Source: Paenibacillus algicola (lineage in GTDB: Bacteria; Bacillota; Bacilli; Paenibacillales; Paenibacillaceae). From it: 64,000 nucleotides of DNA. The translations under genes and the position numbers were made by a program. The stretch lies in NCBI RefSeq assembly GCF_005577435.1, contig NZ_CP040396.1, positions 1,315,501-1,379,500 of the forward strand. The letters run 5' to 3'. The first letter of the stretch is position 1. Each line of letters opens with the position of its first letter. This document shows, in pieces, positions 1 to 8,399 of this stretch. The notes beneath the pieces are model-generated. The model had not been told where the DNA came from and made no database searches. It was given only the letters and a program-made list of their open reading frames with translations.

Positions 1-1
1 G

Positions 2-523
2 CGGGGGGAGGTCCTGTTATTTATCGATGGAGATATGGTAATTCCGTCCCGGGATCTGCGCCGTTTCGTAGAGGCTGTCACTACCGGGGTGGATGTCGCC
101 CTGAATGACTATGAGGGTCCGGTAGAGCGGCAGCCCGTGCACCGTGTCATTCTGGCAAAGCACGTGCTGAACATTGCACTGGGGCGGCCAGAGCTTGCCG
201 GAGCTTCTATGACGGCGGTTCCGCATGCACTTAGCCGAAAAGCACTTGAAATCATTACCGCGCCAGCCCTTTCGGTGCCTCCCCGTGCCCAGGCTGCTGC
301 CATGATGTCCGGGCTTCAGGTGCAGCGGGTGCACCGGGTTGAGGTTGGAAGAATGAACCCTCGGCGGGTTCAGGGCCGTGATCCGCTGGAAGCGCTCGTG
401 CTGAGTGATCATCTGGAAGCCTTACAGAAACTCTTTCGGAGCAAGGGCTGCCGGGGAGGCTTTCCAGTTTCCTTAGATGCCGCCGCTAGAGAGGAAAAAG
501 CCCGAACTGAGGTGGTCACATGA
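2..523 (+). CDS. Glycosyltransferase-like protein, 5' end outside window
   Basis: The reading frame is open from the left edge, so only the C-terminal 173 residues are visible. The first residues read EVLLFIDGDMVIP, a GT-A fold beta strand ending in a DGD metal-binding motif, as in family 2 glycosyltransferases. The rest resembles the C-terminal half of the next gene: both carry a (V/L)PHALSR segment and a GL(Q/K) strand about 40 residues later, so the two are tandem paralogs. The stop overlaps the next start (ATGA), which indicates translational coupling. It probably transfers a sugar in spore-surface glycan synthesis, from context. Substrate and acceptor are unknown, and the catalytic base region cannot be judged in the truncated copy. 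Confidence 0.65.
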   Translation, partial: RGEVLLFIDGDMVIPSRDLRRFVEAVTTGVDVALNDYEGPVERQPVHRVILAKHVLNIALGRPELAGASMTAVPHALSRKALEIITAPALSVPPRAQAAAMMSGLQVQRVHRVEVGRMNPRRVQGRDPLEALVLSDHLEALQKLFRSKGCRGGFPVSLDAAAREEKARTEVVT

Positions 524-1449
524 ACATGAAATCCAGAAGCCACAAACGTAAATCGAGGTTGAAAAGAGCTGCTGAGATGCTGCATCCTTCGAAAGGAAGA
601 GAGGCAAGGAGCAGAAGAAGCTGTGCTCGCAGGCGGCCGCCTGGCAAGGCGCTCAAGCTTCCTATAGAGCAGCGAAAGCTGCAGGAGGACCGCAGGGTCT
701 CTGCCGTGGTGGGCGTAGGAAACGGAATGATTTACGCACCGGAAGTGGTGGAGAGCCTCCTCTCCATGTCACTGCATGAGGTCATTATTGTGCTGGACGA
801 AAGTCAATCCCAAGCCTTCGAACACGCCCGTTCCTGTAAAGGGGCTATTGTGATTAATCAGCCGGACATCTTGTCTGCGGGGGCAGCACATGTCTTGGGT
901 GCGGAGGTCAGCACAGGAGAGATTGTCATGTTCATGCCCGGAGATCGGATCGTGACGGAAGAGGAGCTGGCCCTTTATATAGAGGCCTGCAGCCAAGGTA
1001 CGGATGTTGTGCTTCAGGATCTTTCCGGGCGGCTTCCGGCTTTCAAGCATCAAAGCCGGGAAATGCGTGTCCGAAGCTTTCTGAACCGGATCATGGGTCG
1101 GGAGGATCTGAATGCCAGCTCGCTTACTGAGCTGCCGCACGCGCTCAGCCGGCGGGCCATTCAGTGTATGGGAAGCTTCCGTCTCGCGACCCCGGCCAAG
1201 GCGCATGGATCGGCTTTGGCCGGGGGACTGAAGATCAGGGCTGTCAGCGCTGCCCCGCTGGCACCGGAGTCCACAAAAGAATCAGAGAAGGGCATGGACA
1301 TGGACATGTCTGAGTCCTCCCTTGCAGAGGAGATCCTCATCGGTGACTATCTGGAGGCGCTGGGCAGCATGATGGAAAGACTCGGTCCGTCGCTAACCCT
1401 AGCGCCGCCTTCCCGCAAAGTGCTCGCCGCCAGGAGGAACCGCCGATGA
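520..1449 (+). CDS. Basic-N-terminus glycosyltransferase-like paralog
   Basis: This 309-residue protein is paralogous to the preceding gene in its C-terminal two thirds. Residues 1-65 are very rich in Lys and Arg. Residues about 68-150 form a Rossmann-like GT-A half (VSAVVGVGNGMIYAPEVVESLL, then HEVIIVLD). Where the paralog has DGD, this protein has MPGDR, so the first acidic residue of the DxD-type motif is missing and activity is doubtful. It overlaps its upstream neighbour by ATGA and the next gene by the same arrangement (ATGAGC), so the three are one transcription unit. Basic extensions recur in this cluster, at 4039 and at the end of the 6953 gene. No specific function can be assigned. 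Confidence 0.6.
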   Translation: MNMKSRSHKRKSRLKRAAEMLHPSKGREARSRRSCARRRPPGKALKLPIEQRKLQEDRRVSAVVGVGNGMIYAPEVVESLLSMSLHEVIIVLDESQSQAFEHARSCKGAIVINQPDILSAGAAHVLGAEVSTGEIVMFMPGDRIVTEEELALYIEACSQGTDVVLQDLSGRLPAFKHQSREMRVRSFLNRIMGREDLNASSLTELPHALSRRAIQCMGSFRLATPAKAHGSALAGGLKIRAVSAAPLAPESTKESEKGMDMDMSESSLAEEILIGDYLEALGSMMERLGPSLTLAPPSRKVLAARRNRR

Positions 1450-2198
1450 GCAGTATAACCCGCTTGACGAGCATAATTATTCCTACCTTCAATGGCCTGG
1501 AGCTGCTGCGCTCTTGTGTAGAGCATATTCGGACATATACCGACACAGCCTATGAGATCATTGTGGTTGACAATGGCTCCCGGGACGGCACCTGTGAATA
1601 TTGCTTACAGGAGGGGCTCTTCCTGATCTCACTGCCGCAGAATCTGGGCTTCCCCGCCGCTTGCAATTATGGGCTGCGCGCTGCCCGGGGCGACTCGCTG
1701 CTGCTGCTCAATAACGACGTTCTTGTCTCCCCGCGCTGGCTGTCTCTGCTGACGCAGGCCTTATACAGCCGGCCCGAATATGGCATCGCCGGTCCGGTCA
1801 CTAATTATGCGAGCGGCATCCAGCAGGTGAAGGTAAGCTATAAGAACCGCGAGGGCTTTCTTGTAGAGGCAGAGCGCCACAACCGGAGTAATCCCGCGCG
1901 GTGGCGCGAAGTGCAGCGGATTGTCGGATTATGCTTTTTGTTCAAACGGGAGGTTGCACAGAGCATTGGCCTGCTCGATGAAGGCTTCTCACCAGGCCAT
2001 TATGAAGATGACGATTACTGCTACAGAGCGCGAAAGAAGGGCTACCGCCTGATTCTGGCCGGAGATGTTCTCGTGCATCATGAGGGAAGCGCCAGCTTTC
2101 GGCGGCGTTACCCCCGGGGAATGCGGGCTTTAATTGCCCGGAACCGGAAGCGGTTTATACAAAAATGGGGCTGTGATCCCCGCACATTCATAACCTGA
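1446..2198 (+). CDS. Family 2 glycosyltransferase
   Basis: A 250-residue GT2 enzyme. It shows the N-terminal strand SIIIPTFNG (residues 9-17), the nucleotide-contact motif VVDNGSRDGT (40-49), a DxD-like NND (89-91) and the acidic cluster EDDDY (187-191) that normally holds the catalytic base. GT2 enzymes of this size transfer a hexose or deoxyhexose from a nucleotide sugar to a growing glycan at the inner membrane face or in the cytoplasm. The gene overlaps the end of the preceding one and sits directly before a sugar nucleotidyltransferase. A rhamnosyltransferase-like role is plausible, but the sugar cannot be read from the sequence. Confidence 0.85.
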   Translation: MSSITRLTSIIIPTFNGLELLRSCVEHIRTYTDTAYEIIVVDNGSRDGTCEYCLQEGLFLISLPQNLGFPAACNYGLRAARGDSLLLLNNDVLVSPRWLSLLTQALYSRPEYGIAGPVTNYASGIQQVKVSYKNREGFLVEAERHNRSNPARWREVQRIVGLCFLFKREVAQSIGLLDEGFSPGHYEDDDYCYRARKKGYRLILAGDVLVHHEGSASFRRRYPRGMRALIARNRKRFIQKWGCDPRTFIT

Positions 2199-2215
2199 TG
2201 GAGGCGATGGTGAAG

Positions 2216-2947
2216 ATGAAGGGAGTGCTGCTGGCTGGCGGAAACGGCACCCGGCTTGCGCCTTTGACGAAGCTGATGAACAAGCACCTCTTGCCGGTAG
2301 GCCGGTATCCGATGATTGCCTATGGCATCGACCGACTCCGCCTTGCAGGCATTACAGAGGTACTGCTCATTACAGGCGCTAGATCACTGGGATTATACGC
2401 TGAATATTTTGAGAATGGACTCAAGCATGGAGTGCGCTTGACCTACCGAGTTCAGGAGCAGGCCGGCGGCATTGCCGAGGCGCTGGAGCTGGCAAAGGGC
2501 TTTATTTTGCCGGGGGAAAAATTTGTGATGCTGCTGGGAGATAACCTGTTTCTGGATGATCTGCAGCCCTATCTTCGAAACTTCAACAAGCAGCCGGCAG
2601 GCAGCGCACGCGTGCTGCTCAGTCCGGTAAAAGACCCGCATCGTTATGGGGTTCCTGTCTTCAATGCAGAGCAGAGCTCGAAGATTGACCGGATTGAAGA
2701 GAAGCCGCAGCAGCCGCAAAGTCAATATGCCGTGACAGGGATTTACATGTACGATGATGCGGTGTTCCAATGGATTGAACGCATCCATCCCTCGGCGCGC
2801 GGAGAGCTGGAAATTACCGATGTGAACAATCTGTATGCGGGTGAAGGCAGGCTTGAGTATGATGTGCTGACACAGTGGTGGTGTGATGCCGGCACGTTTG
2901 AATCCCTGGCGGAGGCTTCGTTGAAGATGAAAAATGTGACGCTGTAA
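2216..2947 (+). CDS. Sugar-1-phosphate nucleotidyltransferase, RmlA-like
   Basis: This protein activates a sugar 1-phosphate with NTP to give an NDP-sugar. The signature GGNGTRL lies at residues 8-14, followed by NKHLLPV, which fits the G-G-x-G-x-R-L and K-P loops of the family. The later motifs LLGDNLF, GGIAEAL and the C-terminal WCDAGT are typical of the short RmlA group (about 240-290 residues; here 243). I chose the ATG giving MKGVLLAGG because it is 11 nt after GGAGG and matches family N-termini; upstream in-frame ATGs at 2198 and 2207 are badly spaced. A thymidylyl- or uridylyltransferase is likely. It could prime dTDP-glucose, but no rmlB follows here, so the product is uncertain. Confidence 0.85.
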   Translation: MKGVLLAGGNGTRLAPLTKLMNKHLLPVGRYPMIAYGIDRLRLAGITEVLLITGARSLGLYAEYFENGLKHGVRLTYRVQEQAGGIAEALELAKGFILPGEKFVMLLGDNLFLDDLQPYLRNFNKQPAGSARVLLSPVKDPHRYGVPVFNAEQSSKIDRIEEKPQQPQSQYAVTGIYMYDDAVFQWIERIHPSARGELEITDVNNLYAGEGRLEYDVLTQWWCDAGTFESLAEASLKMKNVTL

Positions 2948-3047
2948 GACTGAGTTCGGAACCGGTTCTGCCCGTCGTGCATATGTTAAACGAGAAACCC
3001 GTACCATACCGTACCGGTGCTATTGTCCATAGATGGGAGGTGCCTGC

Positions 3048-3386
3048 ATGGAGCAGAAGATTGACGAGCTTATGAACCATCTGTCCCATTCGCAGCAGCA
3101 AATGGCGCGGATCCTGGAGGCCCAGCGCCATGCCGCCGTGCGGATGGCTCAAGTGGTACATGGTATGCCGGATGACTGGAGTGCTCGGTCTGGAGTCGCC
3201 GGAAATGAAGGGAAGCCCGGGAGCCGGGAAAGCGATGATGCCGCAGAAGGCTTTATTCAACAGATCCAGCAGGTCAATGGCAGCATTGCAGCCTATTTGA
3301 ACGTGATGGCTGATTTTCAGCAGGCGGCGGCGGATCATTTGGAGATGGTCATGAAGGAGCTGCGGGGCGGGGACAGCGAGGAATAA
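3048..3386 (+). CDS. Small helical protein 1 of spore glycan cluster
   Basis: A 112-residue protein predicted to be almost all helix, with Gln- and Ala-rich heptad-like stretches (DELMNHLSHSQQQMARILEA and IQQVNGSIAAYLNVMADFQQ) separated by a polar Gly/Ser/Asp linker. There is no signal peptide or cysteine. The start follows GGGAGGTG by 6 nt; an upstream ATG at 3033 would overlap this site. It is the first of three consecutive genes for proteins of about 100 residues with similar composition. I do not recognise a family. Its position between glycosyltransferases suggests a structural or scaffold role at the spore surface, which is only inference. Confidence 0.65.
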   Translation: MEQKIDELMNHLSHSQQQMARILEAQRHAAVRMAQVVHGMPDDWSARSGVAGNEGKPGSRESDDAAEGFIQQIQQVNGSIAAYLNVMADFQQAAADHLEMVMKELRGGDSEE

Positions 3387-3432
3387 TCCAGGCAGGCATA
3401 CCAAGGCACAAGGCAGTCAAGCGGAGGCGTAT

Positions 3433-3744
3433 ATGAGCAGAAATGATTCTTTGATGCGGATGCTGGATGCCGCAGTGTCCATCCAGCGGGAGACAGCGCT
3501 CATTTTGGCGGGCAAAGCGGTGGAAGCGGAGAAAGTGAAGCAGTGGGTCATTACTTACGGCGGAAATGTGGATACCCTGCAGGAGCCGCTGGCGATCCAT
3601 GAGCAGATTGTAGAGCAGATCGAGGGCCTGACGCGGATCAGCTCCGGTCTGTGCCGGAACCTCAGAGCAGTGCTGCAGGCAGGAGACGAGGATTCGGAGG
3701 CCTCCGGCTTTGAAGGCTTTGATTTCGGGGATGCACAGAAATGA
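3433..3744 (+). CDS. Small helical protein 2 of spore glycan cluster
   Basis: A 103-residue protein that is helical in its first 85 residues (SLMRMLDAAVSIQRETALIL, then helices after a GGNVDTLQEP turn) with an acidic Gly/Phe tail (EASGFEGFDFGDAQK). It follows GCGGAGGCG by a short gap and overlaps the next gene by 4 nt (ATGA), so it is co-translated with it. It shares size, the alanine- and glutamine-rich helical pattern and gene order with the proteins at 3048 and 3741. No catalytic motif, signal peptide or membrane segment is visible. Function unknown. Confidence 0.65.
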   Translation: MSRNDSLMRMLDAAVSIQRETALILAGKAVEAEKVKQWVITYGGNVDTLQEPLAIHEQIVEQIEGLTRISSGLCRNLRAVLQAGDEDSEASGFEGFDFGDAQK

Positions 3745-4034
3745 GCCGTTCAACGCGTCGGGAGCAGGAGGCCAAGGCGGAGCTCGTCGCTTCAATCGCC
3801 CGCAGTCAGCATGCGCTGGCCCACATGCTGGAGCAGATTGCCGAATCGGCTTCCTTCTCCGATGTGACGGTGAAGAAGCTTGCGGAGAATATTCGCCTGC
3901 TGACCCAATATCAGGAAGTCATGTCTCAGATGCTGACAGGGATCTCCTTTAACCGGGTGAAGGAGGGCGCACCTGCTCCTGTCTGGCTGGCCAGCATTGC
4001 CGGGCGGGAAACCAGACCACAGGGTAGGAGGTAA
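3741..4034 (+). CDS. Small helical protein 3 of spore glycan cluster
   Basis: A 97-residue protein. It contains two predicted amphipathic helices, KAELVASIARSQHALAHMLE and KKLAENIRLLTQYQEVMSQM, and ends in a short basic tail (GRETRPQGRR). The helical pattern resembles the two genes before it, so this looks like a three-member local set of diverged paralogs, although identity is low. The start overlaps the preceding stop. The basic C-terminus is followed immediately by the very basic protein at 4039. No known family was recognised. Confidence 0.6.
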   Translation: MSRSTRREQEAKAELVASIARSQHALAHMLEQIAESASFSDVTVKKLAENIRLLTQYQEVMSQMLTGISFNRVKEGAPAPVWLASIAGRETRPQGRR

Positions 4035-4038
4035 CGGC

Positions 4039-4344
4039 ATGAAGACATCCCGATCTGCGCGTCCGGGCCGGGCGAGAAAGCCGGGACGGCGAACCCCGTC
4101 CCGCCGCAGTGTACCAGGGACCTTGCGCAGTAAGAAGGTCAGACGGACCTTGGCTGTTAAAAAGTCGATCGTCCGTGCCAAGCTGCGCCGTAAGGCCCGC
4201 AGGAGGCCGGGAAGCAAGTCGGTCAAGCAGAGACTCAGCCGACTGACGTTCAACCCGACTTATGCAACCGGCTATGCCCAGGCCTATGATGAAGGCTTTA
4301 ACTCCGGATTTGCCAAGGGCTATGAAGACGGGCTGAAGGTATAA
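4039..4344 (+). CDS. Highly basic small protein with G-aromatic repeat tail
   Basis: A 101-residue protein. Residues 1-75 are mainly Arg, Lys, Ser and Pro (for example SRSARPGRARKPGRRTPSRR), and the last 30 residues carry repeated glycine-aromatic pairs (YATGYAQAYDEGFNSGFAKG, then YEDG). The start is 8 nt after TAGGAGG. The tail motif G(Y/F)xxG(Y/F) recurs at the N-termini of the two CgeB-like proteins that follow, which suggests a shared interaction module. The composition suggests binding to an acidic polymer such as DNA, teichoic acid or an acidic spore coat protein. It may be a coat or crust protein, but the family is not recognised. Confidence 0.65.
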   Translation: MKTSRSARPGRARKPGRRTPSRRSVPGTLRSKKVRRTLAVKKSIVRAKLRRKARRRPGSKSVKQRLSRLTFNPTYATGYAQAYDEGFNSGFAKGYEDGLKV

Positions 4345-4363
4345 AAATTGCTTTTTTGAACGT

Positions 4364-4402
4364 AAAGAGCTGTGCGGAAAGTCTTCCCCGGCTCTTTTTT
4401 TG
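4364..4402 (+). terminator. Rho-independent terminator
   Basis: The arms AAAGAGC and GCTCTTT (4364-4370 and 4391-4397) enclose a G+C-rich loop, followed by a run of T. It lies just after the basic protein gene and would end the first transcription unit of the glycan cluster. Confidence 0.6.
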
Positions 4403-4541
4403 CTGCTTGCGGGCTCCGCAGAAGCGGGCATCCGCCAATTTCCGGCGGCTGTGGACATCCGTCCATGATGCATCCGTCCTGCCGGCATATAGTTTATGGA
4501 ACCGTTTTGGTATAGGAATTCAATGAAGCAGGGTGAAGCGG

Positions 4542-5642
4542 ATGAAGCAGAGACTCAAGCAAGCAGACCGGAGGAAGCAGCATTATAGGGAGGGCTTTCT
4601 GGAAGGATACCGGCTGGGCTTGTGCCGGGCGGTTACAGACCGGATTCCCGACCCGGCATCGCCTCAGCTGGATCTAAAGCTCATGTACATTCCCCAAGGC
4701 TTTGAGTCGATTGATGCCGGCATCGAAGCCGCTCTCAGCACGATGGTGAGAGAATGGATTCAGGTGAGTCCGGAGGGCATGCTGGAGGCTGCCCGCAAGG
4801 AAAGACCGGACGTCATTCTGGTCATGAACGGGCTGCATGTGTTTCCGAAGGACTGGACGATGCAGCTGGAGGAGGTCTCCTCTCTTGGCATCACAACCGC
4901 TGTGTGGTTTGTGGATGATCCTTATTTTACGGAGGAGACGTCTGTGCTGTGCCGGCACTATGATCTGGTGTTCACCCACGAGCTGAGCTGTGCCGAGCTG
5001 TATCGTTCATTAGGCGCGGAGCGGGTGCACTATATGCCGCTGGCGGTGCATCCCGGCATCTTTGCCCCGATCCCGGCAGGGGCGGACTATCAGTCTGATA
5101 TTTGCTTTATCGGCAATGCCTTTCGTAACCGGGCTGCGCTGTTTGATGAGCTGGCCCCGTATTTATCCGGCAAAAAAGTCCGCATTATCGGCGGGTTCTG
5201 GGAGCGATTGACGCGTTACAAACAGCTGTCCCCCTGTATAAAAAGCGGATTCATTCCACCAGCGGAAACGGCAAAGTATTATAATGGCGCGAAAATTGTC
5301 ATCAATCTTCACCGGCCTGCAGGGATCGGAGACGATAACCGGAACAGCCTGGGTCTGCCGGGCAGGTCCATTAATCCTCGGACCTTTGAGATCAGCGCTT
5401 GTGGAACACTGCAGCTCACCGATATCCGCGAGGATTTGTATCACTATTACGAGCCGGGCGTGGACATCGAGACGTTCCGCGATGCTAGAGAGCTGCAGCA
5501 CAAGCTGGAGCATTATTTATCCCGGGAGCAGGAGCGGCTGGATATTGCAGTACGCGGGCTCCGGACGACCTGGTCCCGGCACACGTATAAGCACAGGCTG
5601 CCTCAGCTTCTGGAGATTCTGGCGCAGGCTGTGCAGCCATGA
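4542..5642 (+). CDS. CgeB-like glycosyltransferase, copy 1
   Basis: A 366-residue protein of the CgeB family, which in B. subtilis includes a spore-crust maturation protein. The N-terminus carries a basic segment and YREGFLEGYRLGL, the G-aromatic motif also present at 4039 and 5678. The central part reads PDVILVMNGLHVFP and TAVWFVDDPYF, and the C-terminal half has DICFIGNAFRNR, FIPPAETAKYYNGAKIVINL and NPRTFEISACGTLQLTD, the glycosyltransferase 4-like donor-binding region. The GTG at 4533 is an alternative start, but the ATG used here is 8 nt after AGGG. The next gene is its paralog. Role: transfer of sugars to spore-surface protein or polysaccharide, inferred from the family. Confidence 0.8.
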   Translation: MKQRLKQADRRKQHYREGFLEGYRLGLCRAVTDRIPDPASPQLDLKLMYIPQGFESIDAGIEAALSTMVREWIQVSPEGMLEAARKERPDVILVMNGLHVFPKDWTMQLEEVSSLGITTAVWFVDDPYFTEETSVLCRHYDLVFTHELSCAELYRSLGAERVHYMPLAVHPGIFAPIPAGADYQSDICFIGNAFRNRAALFDELAPYLSGKKVRIIGGFWERLTRYKQLSPCIKSGFIPPAETAKYYNGAKIVINLHRPAGIGDDNRNSLGLPGRSINPRTFEISACGTLQLTDIREDLYHYYEPGVDIETFRDARELQHKLEHYLSREQERLDIAVRGLRTTWSRHTYKHRLPQLLEILAQAVQP

Positions 5643-5677
5643 GTTGAAACCTTCAGGAAAGAGGGAGAGTGGTGATC

Positions 5678-6796
5678 ATGCGTAACAAAATGCCTTCCCC
5701 GCAGCCTCCGGGAGCTCTAGCCTATCTTCAGGGCCGGGAGGCGGGGCAGCGCGAGGGCTATGAGGAAGGATATTTTCGAGGCAAGCAGCAGGCGTACACG
5801 CAGCGCAGCCACTTTACGCCGGCAATGCGGGACGTCCACGTGCTGTATGTTGCGTCCGGTAAAGGCTATCCGTATTCGCCGATTGATGAAGCAGTGTTTG
5901 CGACCCTGCAGAGCATGGTCCGGCAGGTTACCCTCTCGGATTCCAGAGCGGATGTCGCTTCCGCAGCGGCCGGATGCCGGCCGGATGTGATGATTGTGCT
6001 GGACGGGATGTTTTTACCGACGGATCAGGTAGACCAGGTTCGCAGCATGGGCATCCCTACCGCCGTATGGATGACGGATGATCCCTACTATGCAGATATG
6101 TCGGCAGGCTGGGTCATGCATTATGATTACGTATTTACCTTAGAAAAAAATTGTGTGGCTTACTATCAAAATCTGGGCTGCCCGCGGGTTGCCTACCTTC
6201 CGTTTGCCGCTTATCCCGGTCATTACCGCCCGGTTCCAAAGCCGACTGCCTTCCGCAGGCAGGTGAGCTTTATCGGGACGGCCTACCCGAAGCGGATTGA
6301 ATTTTTCAGTCCGATTATGGAGGAGCTGATGAAATTTGATATGCACATTAACGGGAACTGGTGGGAACGGCTTCCGGGCTACAGTCGATATGGCACAAGG
6401 ATTGAAATGAATAAATGGATGGGACCGGCGGAGACCGCAGACGTCTACAACAGTGCCAAGATCGTCGTGAATCTGCACCGGGCTTTTGATGATGCTGCCA
6501 TCAACCAGAATACCAGCCGGATTCAGGCAGCTTCTCCCAATCCGCGAACCTTTGAAATCGGCGCCTGCGGAACGCTTCAGCTCTGTGATGAGCGGGAGGA
6601 TCTGGCCAGCTTCTACACGCCCGGCGTGGAGATGGATACCTTTCGGTCTCCGGCTGAGCTGCTGGAGAAAATCGCCTATTATGTGGCCAACGAGCCGCTT
6701 CGCAAAGAAATCGCGCTGCGGGGACTGGAGCGGACGCTGAAAGAGCATACGTACGCCCACCGGCTGGAACGGATGCTGTCGGTGATTTTTGCGTAG
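5678..6796 (+). CDS. CgeB-like glycosyltransferase, copy 2
   Basis: A 372-residue tandem paralog of the preceding protein, with the same blocks: N-terminal AGQREGYEEGYFRGKQQAY, PDVMIVLDGMFLP, TAVWMTDDPYY, VSFIGTAYPKR, GPAETADVYNSAKIVVNLHR and NPRTFEIGACGTLQLCDERE. The start follows GAGGGAG by 10 nt; an in-frame GTG three codons upstream is possible. Both copies keep the DDPY and EISACGT/EIGACGT blocks, so both are probably active. In B. subtilis the cge operons are under sigma-K and GerE control. That link is relevant here because gerE lies about 10 kb downstream and is interrupted. Confidence 0.8.
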   Translation: MRNKMPSPQPPGALAYLQGREAGQREGYEEGYFRGKQQAYTQRSHFTPAMRDVHVLYVASGKGYPYSPIDEAVFATLQSMVRQVTLSDSRADVASAAAGCRPDVMIVLDGMFLPTDQVDQVRSMGIPTAVWMTDDPYYADMSAGWVMHYDYVFTLEKNCVAYYQNLGCPRVAYLPFAAYPGHYRPVPKPTAFRRQVSFIGTAYPKRIEFFSPIMEELMKFDMHINGNWWERLPGYSRYGTRIEMNKWMGPAETADVYNSAKIVVNLHRAFDDAAINQNTSRIQAASPNPRTFEIGACGTLQLCDEREDLASFYTPGVEMDTFRSPAELLEKIAYYVANEPLRKEIALRGLERTLKEHTYAHRLERMLSVIFA

Positions 6797-6952
6797 CCGG
6801 CGACATGAAGCTGTCGCCGCCTGAAATGGTTGAATGGAGGGGAACAAGCGTCGTTACACCGCCGCTGTCCTCGTAATATATTGTACCAACTGGGTCCGGA
6901 GGAGGTGAAGTTCGCACCCTGCGCGAGTATCGCAAGCGGCAGAGTGTGATGG

Positions 6953-8341
6953 ATGGTTATGAGCTCAAAGCCGAAGCTGCTATTGTTTTCTCACTTATCC
7001 AATCCTGACAGCATTACCGGTGCGGAAAAGCTGCTGCTGTTTTTTTGCCGGGAATTGCTGCCGTACTTTGACTGTGTGCTGGTGGCTCCGGGAGAGGGGC
7101 GTCTCACCGCCTTGGCCCGGGAGTCTGGCGTTCCTGTTAGAATCTGGCCCCTTCCACTGCTGTACAGCGTGTATACGCCTTCGCCGCAATTGAAAGAGGA
7201 GGCCCGGCGGATGAGAACAAAGCCGGTCTACCGGAGGCTGGTCCGCTGGATGGCGAAGGAAGCGCCAGATCTTATTCTGACCAATACCTGTGTTCATTAC
7301 CTTCCGGCAGCTGCCGGAAAGGCACTGGGCATCCCGGTCATCTGGAAGCTGAACGAGGTGATGATGGATAACGGATTTCTGCAGGAATCGGCAGCGCTCA
7401 TTGATACCTTTAGCGACTGGATTCTCGGGATCTCTCAATCCGTGGTCCAGTGCTTTAGTGAGCCTGTACGAAGCTCCAAGTGCTTCGTGCTGTACCCTTC
7501 CTGGAATGAAGAGGAGCTGCAGCCTGCAGCCTGGACTGAGCTTCGGGAGCAACGGCGCGCTGCACTCGGCGTAGATGCCGGGATGCCGCTGATCGGTGTC
7601 GTCTCTTCCTTTCTCGTTCCGAATAAAGGGATCGCGGATTTCGTCGAGATGGGAATCGCTTTGAAGGAGCGTAACCCGCAAGCCAGGTTCTGGATTGTCG
7701 GCAGCGTATTGCAGGAGGAGTACTATGCTCAGCTCCAGGCCCGGATAACCGAGGCTGGCGCTGCGGAGCGTTTTCTGATCACAGGCAGTCAGGAGCAGTT
7801 AGAGCCGGTGTACAGCGCCCTCGATATTCTTGTGGTGCCAAGCCGGGTGCCGGAAGGCTTTGGACTGACTGCTCTGGAGGGTATGGTACATGGCAAGCCG
7901 GTCGTTGCTTATGCCCACGGCGGGTTAAAGGAGCTGCTGGAGGCGGCAGGGAGCCCGGCGCTGCTGGCCGAGCCGGGAAATCCCGGCGCACTGGCGGATG
8001 CGGTGCAAGGTCTGCTGGAGGATGCCGCATCGTGCCGGGCTTTAGGAGAAAGCAGCCGGGGCAATGTCCTGGGTATATTCGGTCCGCAAATGTACCGCAT
8101 GCGGCTGCAGGAGCTTATCAGCCGCTGGGTGCTGGAGAGACCTCTAGGCTTCCAGAAGGGGGCCGAACGAAGAAAAAGCAGCGCGCGAGCGGTGCCGGTC
8201 AAACGAGGCAGGAGCCGGAGGTCGCTTCGTGTACGTGCCAAAGCCCGTCGCCGCCGGTTGACTGCAGCCCCCAGCCGGACGCGCAGCCGGCACAAAAGCT
8301 TGTCGCGGACAGACAAGCGAAGCAGGCTAAGGCGCGGCTGA
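6953..8341 (+). CDS. GT4-type glycosyltransferase with Arg-rich tail
   Basis: A 462-residue protein. Residues 1-390 form a GT-B enzyme of family 4: the N-terminal SNPDSITGAEKLLL motif, LIGVVSSFLVPNKGI (donor domain start), RFWIVGS and the PSRVPEGFGLTALEGMVHGK motif with the conserved E-x7-E pattern. The last 65 residues are almost all basic (for instance RRKSSARAVPVKRGRSRRS), a C-terminal extension that ordinary GT4 enzymes lack. The start has only a weak ribosome binding site; a good GGAGG lies about 50 nt upstream, before a 14-codon frame that ends next to this ATG. A hairpin without a T run lies at 6799-6818. A spore-surface glycosyltransferase is the likely role. Confidence 0.85.
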   Translation: MVMSSKPKLLLFSHLSNPDSITGAEKLLLFFCRELLPYFDCVLVAPGEGRLTALARESGVPVRIWPLPLLYSVYTPSPQLKEEARRMRTKPVYRRLVRWMAKEAPDLILTNTCVHYLPAAAGKALGIPVIWKLNEVMMDNGFLQESAALIDTFSDWILGISQSVVQCFSEPVRSSKCFVLYPSWNEEELQPAAWTELREQRRAALGVDAGMPLIGVVSSFLVPNKGIADFVEMGIALKERNPQARFWIVGSVLQEEYYAQLQARITEAGAAERFLITGSQEQLEPVYSALDILVVPSRVPEGFGLTALEGMVHGKPVVAYAHGGLKELLEAAGSPALLAEPGNPGALADAVQGLLEDAASCRALGESSRGNVLGIFGPQMYRMRLQELISRWVLERPLGFQKGAERRKSSARAVPVKRGRSRRSLRVRAKARRRRLTAAPSRTRSRHKSLSRTDKRSRLRRG

Positions 8342-8399
8342 AGCCGGGCGCTGTCCATGGGTCAGCCCCGGACTACGATGATAAGGAGCACACCCGCAG

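Noticed and set aside
6905..6949. Short leader peptide before the GT4 gene
   Set aside because: A GTG-started 14-codon frame follows a GGAGGAGG sequence, but it has no conserved feature and may be chance.
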